Positions 1 through 8,959 of a stretch of DNA of 64,000 nucleotides are shown piece by piece. The translations under genes and the position numbers were made by a program. Numbering within the stretch: the stretch's first letter is position 1; each line of letters opens with the position of its first letter. Below the pieces are notes generated by a model. The model did no database searches. It was given only the letters and a program-made list of their open reading frames with translations, and was not told the origin of the DNA. The stretch comes from Pseudomonadota bacterium (GTDB taxonomy: Bacteria > Pseudomonadota > Alphaproteobacteria > Acetobacterales > Acetobacteraceae): NCBI GenBank assembly GCA_021805565.1, contig JAJZFA010000043.1, forward strand, positions 124,001-188,000, in the 5' to 3' direction.

Positions 1-376
1 GGCCATCGCGCACCGGCTTTAACAGGTCATCGACGGCATAGGATGCGGGGAGGTTGTCCATTGCGTCCAGCCAGCCCTGTTTGGCCCAGATCGGCACTTC
101 GTAGTTGCCGATCGTCAGCACATCGAACTGGCCCGCCTTGGTGGCGATGTCGGTCGTCAGGCGCTGGCGCAGTACGTTTTCTTCCAGAACCACCCAGCGC
201 AGGTGAATGTCGGGATGCTGCTTTTCGAATACCGAAGACAATTTCTGCATCACCACCATGTCGCCATTATTGACCGTAGCGATCGTCACAGTGGAGTCTG
301 CCCGCGCTATTCCCGTGCCGGTCAGCAGTAATGCGGATGCGGCGGCCGCCAGGCCTGCCTTGACTGTATAAGCGAT
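1..376 (-). CDS. Polyol ABC transporter substrate-binding protein, N-terminal part (runs off left edge)
   Basis: The periplasmic binding protein of a sorbitol/mannitol-type (family 1) ABC importer. The visible ~125 residues have a hydrophobic signal segment ending in ARA, then a mature start reading TVTIATVNNGDM and a stretch with ENVLRQRLTTDIATKAGQ and FDVLTIGNYEVPIW, which I recognise from SmoE/MtlE-like proteins. It lies 103 bp downstream of a mannitol dehydrogenase gene, as in polyol operons. The start is odd: between the in-frame TAG (410-412) and the signal peptide there is no ATG, GTG or TTG. A GGGGAG box points to an ATC codon at 374-376, and a CTG lies at 389-391. The start is therefore uncertain. 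Confidence 0.72.
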   Translation of the reverse strand, partial: MAYTVKAGLAAAASALLLTGTGIARADSTVTIATVNNGDMVVMQKLSSVFEKQHPDIHLRWVVLEENVLRQRLTTDIATKAGQFDVLTIGNYEVPIWAKQGWLDAMDNLPASYAVDDLLKPVRDG

Positions 377-479
377 AACACGTCTCCCCAGAAGAACCGT
401 TGTTCCACCCTAACGGATGGTTCTCACCATTAATTTCTCATCATCCGCTGGTTTCGTCAATTGGCCGATTGGCGTCAAT

Positions 480-1961
480 TCAAAACCCCAGTGCCTGTTC
501 AGCCGCTTTCAGCGTTGCCCGGCTACCCTTTTCATACAACGACGCGAGCCACCGCCCCACCGGCTCGATCAGCCGCGGATCGGTGCCGGTTTCGCCGAAT
601 AAAGACGCGATCCCCAGCAGCGGGCGCGGGTCCGACCCGCCCTCGATCGCCTTCGCCCGCAACTGGACGGCCAGCGGGTGGCGGATATCGATCGGCTGGC
701 CTTGCTCATCCTCGCCCCGGACCCGGCGCAGCCACGCCGCGAGGGCGAGGGCCAGCAGTTCGACTGGCGCACCCGAACGCAGCCGGTCCTGGATCGGATC
801 GACCAGGATATTCAGCGGCGCATCGGTATTGACCCGTTCGACCGTGTCCTCGATCGCCGGATTGGCGAATCGTTCGACCAGCGTTGCCTTGTATAAGGCG
901 AGATCGATCCCCGGAACCGACGGCAAGGTCGGTCCGGTCTCGCGGTCCATCAATGCGATCATGTAGCGGCGGATCGAATGATCGGCCATCGATTCGCCGA
1001 TCGTGACGTACCCGGCCAATCGCCCCAACCCCGAAACCGCGAGATGGCTGGCGTTGAGCAGCCGCAGCTTCATGAACTCATACGGCGCGACGTCTTCGAC
1101 GAATTGCGCGCCGACACGCTCCCACGCTGGGCGACCTTGCGGGAAGCGGTCCTCGATCACCCATTGCGTGAAACTTTCCGCGAACACCGGCCAACGATCC
1201 ACAATACCGTAACGATCCGCCAGCGACGCCACGTCCGCCTCGGCCGTTACGGGCGTGATCCGGTCCACCATCGTGCTGGGGAATGCGGCATTGGCCGCGA
1301 TCCAATCGGCCAGCGCGCTGTCGCGCAATCTGGCCAGCGCCAGGACCGCGTCGCGCAGCACAGAACCGTTGTGCTGGATGTTGTCGCAACTGAGTGCGGT
1401 GAAGGGCGCAGTGCCGGCCACCATGCGACGCCGAAACGCCTCAGCAACGATGCCGACCGCGCTCGACGGGCGTTCCGGGTGGGCGAGGTCTTGCCGTATC
1501 AAGGGATGATCGGGATCGAGTTGCTTTGTCGAACGATTGAGGCAGTACCCATGTTCGGTGACGGTCAAACTGACGATCCGTATGTCCGGCCTGTCGATCG
1601 CATCCATCAACGCGGCACTCGACTCGCCAGCAAAGACAACGCCGGCCAGCGATCCGATGACGGCGACGGTTTCCCGTTCGGCATCGCGTTCCACCAGCGT
1701 ATAGAGATTGTCCTGCGGCGCCAGGCTGTCCCGCATGCGACGGTCGGCCGGCATCAGGCCTGCCCCGATAATGCCCCACGCCAGCGCGTCCGGTTCGGCT
1801 TCCATCAGATTATGGGTGTACCGCGCCATGTGCGCGCGATGGAACCCACCAAGCCCCAAATGTACGATCCCGGCGGTCACCTTCGCCGGATCGAAACTGG
1901 GTACGCGCACCGACGGAGACAGGCGGTGAAGGTTGGTGCGGTTTAGCAAGATGGGCTGCAT
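480..1961 (-). CDS. mtlK: Mannitol 2-dehydrogenase / polyol dehydrogenase family
   Basis: NAD-dependent long-chain polyol dehydrogenase that oxidises mannitol (or a related polyol) to the ketose in the cytoplasm. 493 residues, the usual length. The N-terminal Rossmann part contains VHLGLGGFHRAHMARY, and the C-terminal domain carries the family signature KLRLLNASH with the catalytic Lys, Asn and His. The ATG at 1961 is chosen because the protein then begins MQPILLNRTNL as in relatives; a GTG nine bases upstream is also possible. It follows the sugar ABC permease gene by 35 bp and precedes a polyol-binding protein gene, so it is probably part of one polyol-use operon. Fructuronate or mannonate specificity cannot be excluded. 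Confidence 0.88.
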   Translation of the reverse strand: MQPILLNRTNLHRLSPSVRVPSFDPAKVTAGIVHLGLGGFHRAHMARYTHNLMEAEPDALAWGIIGAGLMPADRRMRDSLAPQDNLYTLVERDAERETVAVIGSLAGVVFAGESSAALMDAIDRPDIRIVSLTVTEHGYCLNRSTKQLDPDHPLIRQDLAHPERPSSAVGIVAEAFRRRMVAGTAPFTALSCDNIQHNGSVLRDAVLALARLRDSALADWIAANAAFPSTMVDRITPVTAEADVASLADRYGIVDRWPVFAESFTQWVIEDRFPQGRPAWERVGAQFVEDVAPYEFMKLRLLNASHLAVSGLGRLAGYVTIGESMADHSIRRYMIALMDRETGPTLPSVPGIDLALYKATLVERFANPAIEDTVERVNTDAPLNILVDPIQDRLRSGAPVELLALALAAWLRRVRGEDEQGQPIDIRHPLAVQLRAKAIEGGSDPRPLLGIASLFGETGTDPRLIEPVGRWLASLYEKGSRATLKAAEQALGF

Positions 1962-1996
1962 GGTTTCCACCGTTGTCCGATCGGGATGGGTTGTGT

Positions 1997-2998
1997 TCAG
2001 CCGGGCTCCGCGACAGCGACCGGGCGTGCCCGCTCCGGCGCGGCGGCGATTGCGGCCTCCCGCCGCTTTTGTAACTGTTGATCGGCGAATACGCCCAGCA
2101 GAATTACGGTGCCCATCACGGCGAAATTCAGCGAACTGGGAATGCCCAGGATATTGACCAAATTCTGCAAGACCTGGAGCAGCGCGGTGCCCAGGACGAT
2201 ACCCAGAATCGATCCCTCGCCGCCGCGCAGGCTGCAACCGCCCAGCACGGCGGCGGCGATCGCGTAGAGTTCGTAGAAATTGCCGAACGTCGAGGGCGAC
2301 ACGGAATTCGTGTAGAACACCAGGAATATCGTGGAGATTCCGGCCAGCAACCCGCTGAGGACATAAGCACCGGCGATCACCAGATTGGTGTCGATCCCGG
2401 CATAGCGCGCCGCTTCCTCATTCTTGCCGACCGCGAACAAATAACGCCCGAACACGGATTTGTGGAGAACGACCCCCAGGATCGCCGCCACGAGGATCAG
2501 GAAGATAAAGCTGTGCGGCAGGCCGAAACTACGGCCCGCCGCCAGCCAGCTTAAAGTGTCCGCGTCGTTGCCATAGCCGAATCCCATCGTCGAATCGTCG
2601 GTGTAATAGCGGGCGGCGCCGCGATAGATCAGCAGGCCGCACAGCGTTACGATAAACGGCTGCAGGCGCACGCGGGTAATCAGGAACCCCTGAATCGCCC
2701 CCAGCACCACGCCGCCGGCCAGCACCGCCATCAGCGCGAAAGGCCATGCGATACCCCGGTTGGCGACCAAATCGATGAAGATCACGCCCAGCAGCGAAAA
2801 CACCGAACCGACCGACAGATCGATCCCGCCGGTGATGATCGTCAGGCCCTCGCCGATCGAGAATATCCCGAACAGGCCGATCAGATTGGCCATATCCAGC
2901 AAATTGACGCCCGAAAGGAACAGCGGGTTCAGGACCGCCGTGACGGCGCTGATGACGACCAGCAACAGCAGCAGGCCGAGTTCCTTCTTGGGTAGCAT
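1997..2998 (-). CDS. Sugar ABC transporter permease (RbsC family)
   Basis: Inner-membrane permease of a CUT2-type sugar importer, 333 residues with about eight to ten hydrophobic segments. It has the family stretch GLTIITGGIDLSVGSV near residue 65 and GRYLFAVGKNEEAARYAGI in the cytoplasmic loop that contacts the ATPase. Its ATG overlaps the stop of the ATPase gene by one base (TGATG), so translation is coupled. The C-terminus ends in a charged, Ala/Pro-rich tail. With the ATPase and binding protein it makes a complete transporter; the sugar or polyol is not identifiable from sequence, but the following mannitol dehydrogenase suggests a sugar alcohol. Confidence 0.9.
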   Translation of the reverse strand: MLPKKELGLLLLLVVISAVTAVLNPLFLSGVNLLDMANLIGLFGIFSIGEGLTIITGGIDLSVGSVFSLLGVIFIDLVANRGIAWPFALMAVLAGGVVLGAIQGFLITRVRLQPFIVTLCGLLIYRGAARYYTDDSTMGFGYGNDADTLSWLAAGRSFGLPHSFIFLILVAAILGVVLHKSVFGRYLFAVGKNEEAARYAGIDTNLVIAGAYVLSGLLAGISTIFLVFYTNSVSPSTFGNFYELYAIAAAVLGGCSLRGGEGSILGIVLGTALLQVLQNLVNILGIPSSLNFAVMGTVILLGVFADQQLQKRREAAIAAAPERARPVAVAEPG

Positions 2999-4518
2999 CA
3001 ATGTACCTCCGCCGCTTCCAGTTCTTGCCCGATCGCCAGCCGCAGCACATTGGATTCGCTGAATTGCGAACGATCGAGAACGCCGCCGATGGTGCCTTCG
3101 TGCATCACCGCGATGCGATCCGATACGCCGATCACTTCTTCCATGTCGGAGGATATCATCAAAATCGCGACCCCCCGGTCGGCCAGTTCCCGCATGATTT
3201 TGTAAATTTCGTTCTTGGCGCCGACATCGACGCCGCGCGTGGGTTCGTCGAAGATCACCATTTTCGGCTGCATCGACAGCCATTTCGCCAGCACGATTTT
3301 CTGCTGGTTGCCACCGGAGAGCGTAATGACCGGAGTTTGATTGCCTTGCGCTCGGATCGACAAACGTTTTCGTTGCGTCGAAGAAACAGAGGCTTCGCGG
3401 TCGCGGCTGACAAGCCCGATCCGGGCGAAGGCGGCGAGGTTGGCGAGCGTAATATTCTCGACCACTGGCATTTCCAGGATTAAACCGGATCGTTTTCGAT
3501 CTTCCGGCACCAGATAGATGCCGTGGCGTATGGCGTCCCGCGGCGAGGCGATTGCGAGAGGCTGGCCGGCGAACCGTATTTCCCCGCCCATGACTGGGTC
3601 GATGCCGAAGATCGTCCGGGCCAGCGACGTGCGGCCCGCACCGACCAGGCCGGCGAGGCCGAGGATTTCGCCCTTGCGCACCGTCAGCGTTACCTGGCGA
3701 CCCGGAAACGCCGTCCCCGTTACCCCGAGCAGCTCGCATCCGCATGTGGCCGATGCTGCGTCGGGCGGGATGTACAGGGCTTTCAGGTCGCGTCCGATCA
3801 TCAGCCGGATCATCGCCGCGTGGCCGATTTCGTCGCGCGCCAGTTCCCCAACCACACGCCCGTCGCGCAGGCAGACAACGCGGTCGGCGCAGGTTTTCAT
3901 CTCCCCCAGCCGGTGCGAGATATAGATCGTCGAGACGCCATCGCGGCGCAGTTCCCCGATGGTGGTCATCAGCCGGGCGGTTTCCCGTAGCGTCAGGCTG
4001 GACGTCGGCTCATCCATGATGATGACACGGGCATCGATCGACAGCGCCTTGGCGATTTCCACGAGTTGGCGCTGGGCGATCGACAGCCCCGCCACGGCTG
4101 CGCCGGGTCCGAAGTCGGCCCCGAGCCGGACAAGTAACGGTGCGACCCGGTCGTGCATGTGTTTGTTGCGAATAAGGCCGAAACGCCGTGGCTCGCGGCC
4201 CATGAAGACATTGGACGCGACGTCGAGATTTTCGAACAGCGCCAGTTCCTGGTGGACGAACGCGATGCCGGCCCGCATCGACTGAGTCACGCTGAGCATC
4301 GCGTGGTCCTGTCCGCCGATACGGATCGTACCGGCGGTGGGTGCGACGACGCCCCCCAGAACCTTCATCAGCGTCGATTTGCCGGCACCGTTCTCGCCTA
4401 TCAGCCCCAGAACCTCACCGAACCCGACGCGCAAGCTTACGTTGTCGAGCGCGGTGACGCCTGGATAGACTTTGGTGATTCCGGCCAGTTCCAGCAACGG
4501 GCCGGATGGTGTTGGCAA
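2998..4518 (-). CDS. Sugar ABC transporter ATP-binding protein (RbsA family)
   Basis: Cytoplasmic ATPase of the CUT2 importer with two fused nucleotide-binding domains in 506 residues, typical of RbsA/XylG. Domain 1 has Walker A GENGAGKST (residues 41-49) and Walker B IIMDEPTSSLT. Domain 2 has signature LSGGNQQKIVLAKWL and Walker B VIFDEPTRGVDVG. As usual in this family the second Walker A (GLVGAGRTS) lacks the standard Lys. The start MPTPSGPLLELAGITKVYPG lies one base after the binding-protein stop, and the gene is followed directly by the permease. Confidence 0.93.
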   Translation of the reverse strand: MPTPSGPLLELAGITKVYPGVTALDNVSLRVGFGEVLGLIGENGAGKSTLMKVLGGVVAPTAGTIRIGGQDHAMLSVTQSMRAGIAFVHQELALFENLDVASNVFMGREPRRFGLIRNKHMHDRVAPLLVRLGADFGPGAAVAGLSIAQRQLVEIAKALSIDARVIIMDEPTSSLTLRETARLMTTIGELRRDGVSTIYISHRLGEMKTCADRVVCLRDGRVVGELARDEIGHAAMIRLMIGRDLKALYIPPDAASATCGCELLGVTGTAFPGRQVTLTVRKGEILGLAGLVGAGRTSLARTIFGIDPVMGGEIRFAGQPLAIASPRDAIRHGIYLVPEDRKRSGLILEMPVVENITLANLAAFARIGLVSRDREASVSSTQRKRLSIRAQGNQTPVITLSGGNQQKIVLAKWLSMQPKMVIFDEPTRGVDVGAKNEIYKIMRELADRGVAILMISSDMEEVIGVSDRIAVMHEGTIGGVLDRSQFSESNVLRLAIGQELEAAEVH

Positions 4519-4519
4519 G

Positions 4520-5470
4520 TTACTTGCCCAGAAGCTGCTTCATGGTGGTCTGGAATTCCGCGACATTCGCCTTGGCGATCACCCGCGTCGGGATGATGAT
4601 CAGTTTATTCGCTGGGATGAACGACTTGTCGCCATTGATATATTTGATCAGGTCGGTCATCGACTGATAGCCGAACTCGAACGGTTGCTGCACGATGGTC
4701 GATTCGATCGTGCCTTCGGCAATGCCGCGCAGTGTTTGCGGATCTTCGTCGAAGCCCACGATTTTGACCACCCCGGCCTTGCCCGCTTCCTTCACCGCGG
4801 AATAAATCTGCGGCGTGTTATAGGAATACAGCCCGACAAGGCAATCGACCCCGCCTTTCGCCAGCGCATCTTGCACGTTCGACTTGGCCTTGGCGAAATC
4901 GACGCCATCGGTACGGATATCGGCGATCTGAATATTGGTGCCGGCCAGCGCATCCTTGATGCCTTGTACACGTTCGCGTGCATTGTCGGCATCCAACGTG
5001 CCGACGAACATCACGACCTTGCCGCCCTTTGGCAGCGCCTTCTTGATTTCTTCCCCCGCCTGACGGCCGGCGGCCACGTTGTCGGTGCCGATATAGACGG
5101 CGCGATCGGACTGCGGCGCATCGCTGTCGGTGGTGAACAGCGCGGCCTTGGCCGCGACTTTGTTGAATTCGGCGGTGGAGTTTTTCGGATCGATGGCCGA
5201 AATGGACACGCCGGCCAAGCCGCGCGCCAGCAGATCGTCGAGTTCCCGCCGCTGTTCGGCGGCCGTGGCCTGACCGGTAACGATGACTTCCATTGCATAG
5301 TCCGGATGTTCTTTCTGGGCTTTTTCCACACCGCGCTTGGCGATGGTCCAGAAGTCGGCGGCGGCGTTCGTCACCAGGGCCAGTTGCTTCTTGCCCTGGG
5401 CCATCGCCGGCGTAACGAGCAGCGAAGCGGCGAAGATACCGGTCAGCGCGTGGGCGGATATGCGTTTCAT
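4520..5470 (-). CDS. Sugar ABC transporter substrate-binding protein (RbsB family)
   Basis: Periplasmic receptor of the CUT2 transporter, 316 residues. The signal peptide has two basic residues, a hydrophobic core and the cleavage site AMAQ near residue 25. The mature part shows the periplasmic-binding-protein fold of RbsB relatives, including AISAIDPKNS-like text (ISAIDPKNSTAEFN) and IGTDNVAAGRQAGEEI. First gene of the minus-strand operon; the segment to its left encodes the ATPase, permease and polyol dehydrogenase. The ligand is unknown, though the operon suggests a polyol or rare sugar. A GGGAGAATACG stretch just upstream of the ATG serves as the ribosome-binding site. Confidence 0.92.
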   Translation of the reverse strand: MKRISAHALTGIFAASLLVTPAMAQGKKQLALVTNAAADFWTIAKRGVEKAQKEHPDYAMEVIVTGQATAAEQRRELDDLLARGLAGVSISAIDPKNSTAEFNKVAAKAALFTTDSDAPQSDRAVYIGTDNVAAGRQAGEEIKKALPKGGKVVMFVGTLDADNARERVQGIKDALAGTNIQIADIRTDGVDFAKAKSNVQDALAKGGVDCLVGLYSYNTPQIYSAVKEAGKAGVVKIVGFDEDPQTLRGIAEGTIESTIVQQPFEFGYQSMTDLIKYINGDKSFIPANKLIIIPTRVIAKANVAEFQTTMKQLLGK

Positions 5471-5618
5471 CGTATTCTCCCTTATATCATCGGTTCTATC
5501 TGCCGAACCGCCTGATTAAGGGAACCACTACAGGATGGCAATGCGGCGTTTAACAGCGGGTATCGCATTGGTCCCGGCATTGGCCTTGCGGCACGGCGGG
5601 GCGCGGCCCTTCAGGTGG

Positions 5619-5646
5619 GGTTAACGCCGCCTAAACGGCGCTAACC
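5619..5646 (-). terminator. Hairpin downstream of the peptide-binding-protein gene
   Basis: Inverted repeat GGTTAACGCCG / CGGCGCTAACC with one mismatch and a 6-base loop, 16 bases past the stop of the minus-strand gene at 5662. It separates the 22 kb block from the sugar operon. There is no T-run, so it could be a factor-assisted terminator, an mRNA-stabilising stem or an operator for the sugar operon. Confidence 0.5.
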
Positions 5647-5661
5647 TCTTCGTTTTGCCGG

Positions 5662-7254
5662 TCAGGTTTCTTTTTTCACGTTCCAGAACAGGGGCATACC
5701 CCGCAACAGGCCGGTCACGGCGTTGGCATGGGCCGTCGGCTGAAAATATTCGCCCAGCGGCAGATAGGGCGGATTGTCGAACGCCTCGGCCTGCATTTGC
5801 GACCCGATGATTTTTTGCGCGGTCGCATCCGGGGCCGCGAACCAGGCGGTGCGCAAGTCTTCCAGTTTTGTATCGGTCGGCCAGCCGAACCAGCCGTTGG
5901 CGCCGTTGCCGCGCAGACCCAGATGACCGGCCGGCGTGTATTGATCGACACCGCCGAAGCTGGTGAAAAACACGCTCCATCCGCCTTCGGCCGGCGGCTT
6001 CCGGCTGGCTCGGCGTTGCACGACCGATCCCCAGTCGGTGACCTGAAGATCGACGTTCATGCCCACTTTTTGCAGCATGTCGGCACCGACCTGGCCCATG
6101 GCGTTCAATACGGGAAGATCCGACGCGACCATCACGACGATTTTTTCGTTCTTATAGCCGGCGGCGATCAGGTCCTTCTTCACCTTGTCCAGGTCGCGCG
6201 GGCTTTCCAGTGCCTGCATGCCGATGTCGCTGGCGAGCGGCGATCCGGGCGGGAAAAAGCCAACCTTGTCCTTCCATCCCGATGGATCGGTACCGGCCAC
6301 GGCCGTCATGAAATCCGCCTGATCCACCGCCCCCAGAAGTGCTCGGCGGATGGCGGGGTTGTCGAACGGCGGATGAAGCTGGTTGAAGCGCAGCATCGAT
6401 GGCGAACCCGACGGATCGAGGATTTCCACTGTCACGCCCTTGGTTTTGTGTAACAGCGGCAACAGGTCGAAGGTCGGCGCTTCCCACCAATCTGCCTCAT
6501 TGCTTTGCAGCGCGCCCATGGCGGTGGCGGCATCGGGGATGACAGTCCATTCCACGCGGTCGAAGTTCACGATCTTGGGACCGGCGGTCCAGTCCGGCGT
6601 GCCGCTGGGCCGCGGAACATATTTTTCATTACGCTCATAGGCCACCCTGGCGCCGGCCACCCGTTCATCCGCCTTGAACCGGAACGGGCCGCTGCCGACC
6701 ATTTCGGTTACCTGCTTGAACGGATCGGTGTTCGCGAGCCGTTCGGGCATCATCGGACAGATGTTGACGCCGACCTTTCCCAGTGCGGCTGGAAGTAACG
6801 GAAACGGTTGTTTCAGGCGAAACTGGATGGTTTTATCGTCGGGCGCCGACAATTCGTCGGTCGCCGCCATCAGTGCCTGGCCGAAGGCGTCGCGCTTGCC
6901 CCAGCGGCTAATGGATGCAACGCAATCGCGGGCGAGAACGGGGGTGCCATCGTGGAAATTGAGGCCGTCGCGCAGCGTCAGTTTCCAAACCTTGCCGTCG
7001 CTGCTGGTTGTCGCGCCTTCCACCATCTGCGGCTGGGGATCGAACTTGCCGTCGGACCCGTACAGCGTGTCGAACACCATCATGCCATGATGGCGGGTAA
7101 GGTAGGCGGTGGTCCAGATCGGGTCCAGCACCGCGAGATCGCCTTGCGGAATGAACCGCAATACGCGTGAACCGGCGCTCCGGGCGATGTTGGGTCTCGC
7201 CAGACCCAGCGCCAGGGCGGCGGTTCCGGTGTGTAGAAGGGTGCGTCTTTTCAC
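5662..7254 (-). CDS. Peptide/nickel-type ABC transporter substrate-binding protein (SBP family 5)
   Basis: Periplasmic solute receptor of the DppA/OppA class, 530 residues. The start MKRRTLLHTGTAALALGLARP (GTG at 7254, preceded by CCCGGAGTTGCAC) gives a Tat-like signal peptide with KRR. Typical family blocks are LRDGLNFHDGTPV, RFNQLHPPFDNPAIRRALLGAV and the C-terminal GGVDQYTPAG region. No permease or ATPase of the Dpp type is present nearby, so it is an orphan receptor here. It is the last gene of the block and lies 49 bp after gamma-glutamyltransferase, which suggests handling of a peptide-like or gamma-glutamyl substrate; that link is inference. Confidence 0.86.
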   Translation of the reverse strand: MKRRTLLHTGTAALALGLARPNIARSAGSRVLRFIPQGDLAVLDPIWTTAYLTRHHGMMVFDTLYGSDGKFDPQPQMVEGATTSSDGKVWKLTLRDGLNFHDGTPVLARDCVASISRWGKRDAFGQALMAATDELSAPDDKTIQFRLKQPFPLLPAALGKVGVNICPMMPERLANTDPFKQVTEMVGSGPFRFKADERVAGARVAYERNEKYVPRPSGTPDWTAGPKIVNFDRVEWTVIPDAATAMGALQSNEADWWEAPTFDLLPLLHKTKGVTVEILDPSGSPSMLRFNQLHPPFDNPAIRRALLGAVDQADFMTAVAGTDPSGWKDKVGFFPPGSPLASDIGMQALESPRDLDKVKKDLIAAGYKNEKIVVMVASDLPVLNAMGQVGADMLQKVGMNVDLQVTDWGSVVQRRASRKPPAEGGWSVFFTSFGGVDQYTPAGHLGLRGNGANGWFGWPTDTKLEDLRTAWFAAPDATAQKIIGSQMQAEAFDNPPYLPLGEYFQPTAHANAVTGLLRGMPLFWNVKKET

Positions 7255-7303
7255 GTGCAACTCCGGGTTGGATGCCCATTGATATGCAAAAATCCTGCCG
7301 CGG

Positions 7304-8959
7304 TCATGTGTGCCGGATGGCCTCTGGCCGGAAGCGCACGCCGGGGCGGGCCAGGCCGCCGCCCAGCGCGACCGGCGTGCCATCGGCCCGCCAGCAGGCG
7401 GCGCCCTCCATCGTGCCGTCGCCATGGAAATGGATCGCGCTCATGCCGCCCGCCACGGTGCCAACGCGCACGGTGTCGTGGCCTTTGGCGTGCAGTGCAT
7501 CGAAAACGGACTGGGCAATGCCGCCTTCCAGTTCCAGCGCGTGACCCTGCGTCCAGACACGCGGCGCTTCGACGGCTTCCTGCACCGTCATGCCATGGTC
7601 GATCAGGTTGGACAGCGCCTGCATGACGGACGGGAAAATCCGCAGGCCGCCGGGCAGACCCAGCGCGTAAACGGGCTTGCCGTCCTTCGTAACGATAACG
7701 GGCGACATGGAAGACGTGACGCGCTTGCCCGGTTGCACCGAACTCGCCCGGCCGGGATGCGGATCGAAGACATGCATGTAGTTGTTCGGGATCATTCCCG
7801 TACCCGGAACGATGTAGCGGGCGCCGAACAGGCTGTTGATGGTCTGAGTGCTGGCGACGACGTTTCCAGCCGCATCGGCGACCGTGACATGCGTGGTGTA
7901 GGCGGACGTTTCCGCGGCCACTTCGGCGGACCAGCGTTGTGCGCGGCCGCGATCGATACGGGCGCGACGATCGGCGGCATAGGATTTCGACAGTATTTTC
8001 CCAACCGGCACACGGACGAACGCCGGGTCTGCGGTGGCCGCCGCTCGGTCGGCGAAGGCGATTTTCAGGACCTCGGCCAGCAGGTGGACGGTGTCGGCGG
8101 TGCCAAACCCCAGCGCGCGAATATCGAAGCCTTCAAGAATATTGAGCATCTGCACGATGTGCAGCGGGCCGGACGACGGCGGCGGCGGGCCGATAATCTC
8201 GTACCCGCGATACGTGCCGCGCACGGGTTCGCGCATGATTGTCTCGTACCCGGTCAGATCGTCGCGGGTAATATATCCGCCCGCATGGTCCATATGCGCC
8301 GCGTAATGAACACCGAGTGCGCCGGTGTAGAGATAATCGGGTCCAAGACGGGCGATATCGCGCAGGGTTTCTGCGTAGTCGCGGGTAATCAGGCGGCTGC
8401 CGGCCAGCAACGGCTCGTCGTTCGGCAGATAAAGCCGGGCAATTTCCGGATCGAGTCGCATGTCGGCGGCGGCGTCGCCGATGCAATCGTGCAGATAGGG
8501 CGTCACGCGGAACCCACGGCTGGCATGCCGGATCGCCGGTTCCATCGCGTCGGCCAGGGAGACCGTGCCAAAGCGTTCCAGCGCCTGACACCATCCCTTT
8601 AGGTTGCCGGGCACGGCGACGGCGGTGGGGCCGACAGCATTCTTGCGGCCGATCGTGTCCATCGTTCCGGGCGCGGCTTCGGGATCCGGGGTGTAGGTAA
8701 CAGGTCCGGTTTTCGCGGGGGCGGTGCTTTGATTGTCGATGATGGTATGGGTGCCATCGGCGAGGCGAATATGCGCCATGCCGCCGCCCAGGATGCCGAC
8801 CATCATCGGTTCCACGACCGTCAGGGTAAAGAAAGTGGCAATGGCGGCGTCGATCGCATTGCCCCCAGCGGCCAGCATTTCGGCGCCGGCGGCGGAGGCA
8901 AGCGGATGGTTGGAGATCGCCATGCCGTTCTTGCCGGTCGCGGGATATTTTTCGGTCAT
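7304..8959 (-). CDS. ggt: Gamma-glutamyltransferase family protein
   Basis: Ntn-hydrolase that transfers or hydrolyses gamma-glutamyl groups; the precursor self-cleaves before the nucleophilic Thr. 551 residues. Sequence shows GMAISNHPLASAAGAEML at the N-terminus, the SAYTTHVTVAD stretch containing the TTH nucleophile region near two thirds of the length, and a C-terminal GGLRIFPSVMQALSNLIDHG. The N-terminus MTEKYPATGKNGM has no obvious signal peptide, so it may act in the cytoplasm. The start lies next to the stop of the racemase-like gene, so the two are coupled. Could also be a cephalosporin-acylase-like member with another amide substrate. Confidence 0.88.
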   Translation of the reverse strand: MTEKYPATGKNGMAISNHPLASAAGAEMLAAGGNAIDAAIATFFTLTVVEPMMVGILGGGMAHIRLADGTHTIIDNQSTAPAKTGPVTYTPDPEAAPGTMDTIGRKNAVGPTAVAVPGNLKGWCQALERFGTVSLADAMEPAIRHASRGFRVTPYLHDCIGDAAADMRLDPEIARLYLPNDEPLLAGSRLITRDYAETLRDIARLGPDYLYTGALGVHYAAHMDHAGGYITRDDLTGYETIMREPVRGTYRGYEIIGPPPPSSGPLHIVQMLNILEGFDIRALGFGTADTVHLLAEVLKIAFADRAAATADPAFVRVPVGKILSKSYAADRRARIDRGRAQRWSAEVAAETSAYTTHVTVADAAGNVVASTQTINSLFGARYIVPGTGMIPNNYMHVFDPHPGRASSVQPGKRVTSSMSPVIVTKDGKPVYALGLPGGLRIFPSVMQALSNLIDHGMTVQEAVEAPRVWTQGHALELEGGIAQSVFDALHAKGHDTVRVGTVAGGMSAIHFHGDGTMEGAACWRADGTPVALGGGLARPGVRFRPEAIRHT

